A model generated the notes under the pieces. The model was given only the letters and a program-made list of their open reading frames with translations, was not told the origin of the DNA and made no database searches. Below are positions 62,055 to 64,000 of a DNA stretch of 64,000 nucleotides, one piece after another; positions within the stretch are counted from its first letter, which is position 1; every line of letters begins with the position of its first letter. The position numbers were made by a program, and so were the translations under genes. The DNA lies in NCBI RefSeq assembly GCF_000372725.1, contig NW_005201004.1:32077-96076 (forward strand), written 5' to 3'. Source of the stretch: Emiliania huxleyi CCMP1516. Taxonomy: Eukaryota; Haptophyta; Isochrysidales; Noelaerhabdaceae.

Positions 62055-62766
62055 GGGCGGTCCTGCGGGCACGCCCCCCCCCCCCCCCCACCCCGCGCCG
62101 TTTGGTGGTTGAGGTGTTGTTCCTCTCGCTGTCAGATTTCCCGGCACGCTCCCCCTCCGCCTATGCATCGCCTCCGAGCGCCAAGGGCGCAAGGCTCGAG
62201 GCCACGTGCGCGAGACACACGACAGGGGGGTGGCCGGTGCAATTTCTGCGGAGTTCGACATAACATCTAAAATCAAAACCGCAATGCCGTACGATAAACG
62301 TCCGATCTGACTGGATATGTCGTGTTCGGCCGGCGGATTCCACACAATTTGATTCACAATCAAGCAGGAAAGCAAAAAGCGGCAATTTTTCGGTGCTCCC
62401 CGCACCCCTAACGCGCGCGCGCAGCGCGCAGCGCCGCCGGCGCACCCCTAAAACGCGCGCGCAGCGCGCCAGGCGCCGCAGCCGGCGCCCCTACGGCGGC
62501 GCGCAGCGCCGCTGCACCCCAAACAAAAACGCGCGCGCAGCGCGCGCCAGCGGCGCGCAGCGCCGCCGCAGGCGGCGGACAGCAGGTGCGCAAATTTAAA
62601 CGCCATTTTCGGTTTCGCACTTTTGCCAAAATCTTCAAAATCCGGTACAAATCGACTTAGGAGATTTTCCCCAGTGCGCAGTGGGGCTTCAGCTCGATTC
62701 CTCCCGCAGGGATTGCCCAAAAAGCATTAAGTGGAGCTGGGAAGGGGGAGAGAGAGCGCAGGGGCA

Positions 62767-62938
62767 GGCGGCGAGAGCGTGCACCGGTCGCCTATGCGGC
62801 GCCTTGTTCACTCACCTTGTTGTGCTTTGAGCTACCTTTGTGCCTTAGGGGCACGGGGCAGTCCCTCCTGCGCTGCGCGTCACCCTCCCCCTTCCTCTTG
62901 TTTTGGATGCCCCGCTCCGAGAAAGCATGTCTCGCAGA
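62767..62938 (-). repeat. Repeat A, diverged inverted copy
   Basis: The reverse complement matches 37856-38070: shared blocks include TTTTGGATGCCCCGCTCCGA, GAAAGCATGTCTCGCAG and AGCTACCTTTGTGCC. The middle has small changes. Confidence 0.85.
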
Positions 62939-62960
62939 ATAGACAGTTAAAATCCCTGCC

Positions 62961-63037
62961 TGTGTGATGGCCGCGTGCCGTCCTCCCGTCCCTCCCTTGG
63001 TGGGCTTAGATTTCCTTGGTGCCTTTTCTTTCTTTCT
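62961..63037 (+). repeat. Pyrimidine-rich dispersed repeat, copy 2
   Basis: GCGTGCCGTCCTCCC, then GTCCCTCCCTTGG and a TTTTCTTTCTTTCT end match the block at 7415-7485. Confidence 0.65.
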
Positions 63038-63472
63038 AATTGGTGCTCAAGTGCCCAACTTAAAGGATCTCTCCGACGGCGATATCCTGGAACGCACGAC
63101 CGTCCGGGCGGGAGGGCTTGCTTGCTCACAATCCAAAGACTGATCGCACCGCTGGAACGCTCGATTGAGCACTTGAGCACTGGATAGGGTCGATTCCGCA
63201 TGGTACGGGACCCCTGGAACGCTCACGCAATGGCATTCATTCATTCATGCATGACAAGGACGAACCTCCCCCCGAACGAACCCGTGCGTGGGGCCGACCG
63301 ACCGATGGGAGGAGGCGACGGGGACGCGTCCAGCAGGGTGGCAGGCAAGAGGCGCGGGCGGCGGCCACCGGCGACCGCACACGGTAAGGGCGTGCGTACT
63401 TTTAGCTCTCCGGCGTGTTGCCCAAATGTTGGCAAAACAGCGGACGTAAAACATCAGGACCGTACTTCAGCA

Positions 63473-64000
63473 ATGCGGGCCGCAGTTTTTCTGCTCGGTC
63501 TGGGCGCTGCCCTCACCCAGGGCGAGGAATGCAAAGACTACAACCTCGAGGTGGAACTCATCAACTCCGCCGCGGAAAGCGGAGATATTGACGCAGCGAC
63601 TTGGGGCGAGATGAATAAGGTGAGTAGCTCATGGGTGAAGATCACGCCGACATTGACAGGCACGGAGTGGGTCGGATCTAAAGTTGCAGGCGTCCAGCTC
63701 TCGCTCACTAACGGAGACAGCTCGCTCGACCTGCCTGACATCACCAGCGACTTAGCAGAAAAAAGCAATATTGCGGTTATTGACAAAGAACCCGACATCG
63801 TGCCTACGGAGGGATCGATGGGACCTTACTTCAGTACGTATCACGGTCGCAACGACCAAGACTACTTTGCCTTTCATACGTCGACAATCAAATCCAAGGG
63901 AGGAATCGGACTGCAACTCTTTACTTTCAGTGGAAGCGCGGAGTTTGGGCTGCCATTCTACGTTCCCGTGTCGGGGAACATGGATTGCCTCTTGTACGGA
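63473..64000 (+). CDS. Secreted protein of unknown family, 5' part (runs off the window)
   Basis: The frame from the ATG at 63473 stays open for 176 codons to the window edge. The start MRAAVFLLGLGAALTQGEEC is a signal peptide with likely cleavage before EEC. The mature part has no low complexity: KDYNLEVELINSAAESGDID, then ATWGEMNKVSS, WVKITPTLTGTEWVG, VAGVQLSLTNGDSSLDLP, SMGPYFSTYHGRNDQDYFAF and FSGSAEFGLPFYVPVSG. The beta-rich look suggests an extracellular or cell-surface domain. Codon use is less GC-biased than in neighbouring genes. GTGAGT at 63620 and CAG at 63657-63659 could mark a 40-base intron, but splicing there would shift the frame, so I keep it unspliced. Confidence 0.6.
   Translation, partial: MRAAVFLLGLGAALTQGEECKDYNLEVELINSAAESGDIDAATWGEMNKVSSSWVKITPTLTGTEWVGSKVAGVQLSLTNGDSSLDLPDITSDLAEKSNIAVIDKEPDIVPTEGSMGPYFSTYHGRNDQDYFAFHTSTIKSKGGIGLQLFTFSGSAEFGLPFYVPVSGNMDCLLYG

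Larger units (their letters stand above)
62055..63472. other. Intergenic, repeats only
   Basis: A C-run lies at 62074-62090. 62400-62590 consists of CGCGCGCAGCGCGC and GCGCAGCGCCGC pieces able to fold on themselves. Repeat A inverted copy and a diverged copy of the 7.4-kb pyrimidine repeat follow. No gene is seen. Confidence 0.6.

Overview
The window looks like nuclear DNA of a single-celled alga with a secondary red plastid, most likely a haptophyte. It is very GC-rich, with GC-ending codons in real exons. Genes are split by many short introns, a large share of them GC-AG. Two proteins carry N-terminal signal peptides followed by plastid-type cleavage motifs (ASAFVPP at 10386-10502; a related ASALVLP start on a MinE homologue at 51389). 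Secreted proteins carry SPPP-rich linkers. There are no bacterial operons, and I saw no tRNA, rRNA, CRISPR array or viral gene. The species call is an inference.

Layout: 1-2.1 kb holds low-complexity DNA and a histidine phosphatase. 2.8-7.2 kb (minus) is a five-exon zinc-ribbon protein. 7.6-9 kb holds a decayed ORF and an ankyrin protein. 9.5-10.5 kb (minus) is a four-exon plastid-targeted protein whose three introns are all GC-AG. 12.2-16.4 kb carries an unknown protein and a secreted PAN/TSP3/VWD-type protein that looks broken at its 3' end. 17.2-19.2 kb has a 372-bp MITE and a tandem BSD-domain protein. 19.2-23.2 kb is an acidic multi-exon nuclear-type protein. 23.4-26.2 kb is a membrane-anchored multicopper oxidase and 26.9-28.2 kb a mitochondrial-carrier-like protein. 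28.7-29.6 kb (minus) is a fucosyltransferase-like fragment and 30.3-31.4 kb holds gene fragments and a TIR element. 32.0-33.0 kb (minus) is SURF2 and 33.7-37.5 kb a coiled-coil protein ending in an R-SNARE-like segment. 37.5-38.9 kb is repeats and 38.9-40 kb (minus) an AlkB-like dioxygenase. 42.5-47.7 kb holds a DnaJ protein and an SH3b-domain protein. 47.9-49.5 kb (minus) is allantoinase and 51.4 kb MinE. 52.3-58.4 kb (minus) is a codanin-1 (CDAN1) homologue, 58.6-62.1 kb a double YccV/HspQ-domain plus TPR protein, and 63.5-64 kb the start of a secreted protein.

The most striking signal is the intron architecture. At about twenty loci a 9-30 bp piece of exon is present twice, at one offset of about 51-80 bp or twice that. 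The donor and acceptor often lie at the same place in the two copies, commonly AG|GC, so splicing removes exactly one unit. The DNA between is frequently a short minisatellite (GGGAGATAT, GACGTGTCGTG or CCTAGACACTT types). At three genes the exon edge plus intron has been amplified into a homogeneous tandem array (70 bp x3, 51 bp x4, 80 bp x5). This fits intron birth by short tandem duplication of AG|GC sites, which would also explain the abundance of GC-AG introns.

The genes are unrelated housekeeping and surface functions with no shared pathway. Exon joins below were made by eye and need transcript support.
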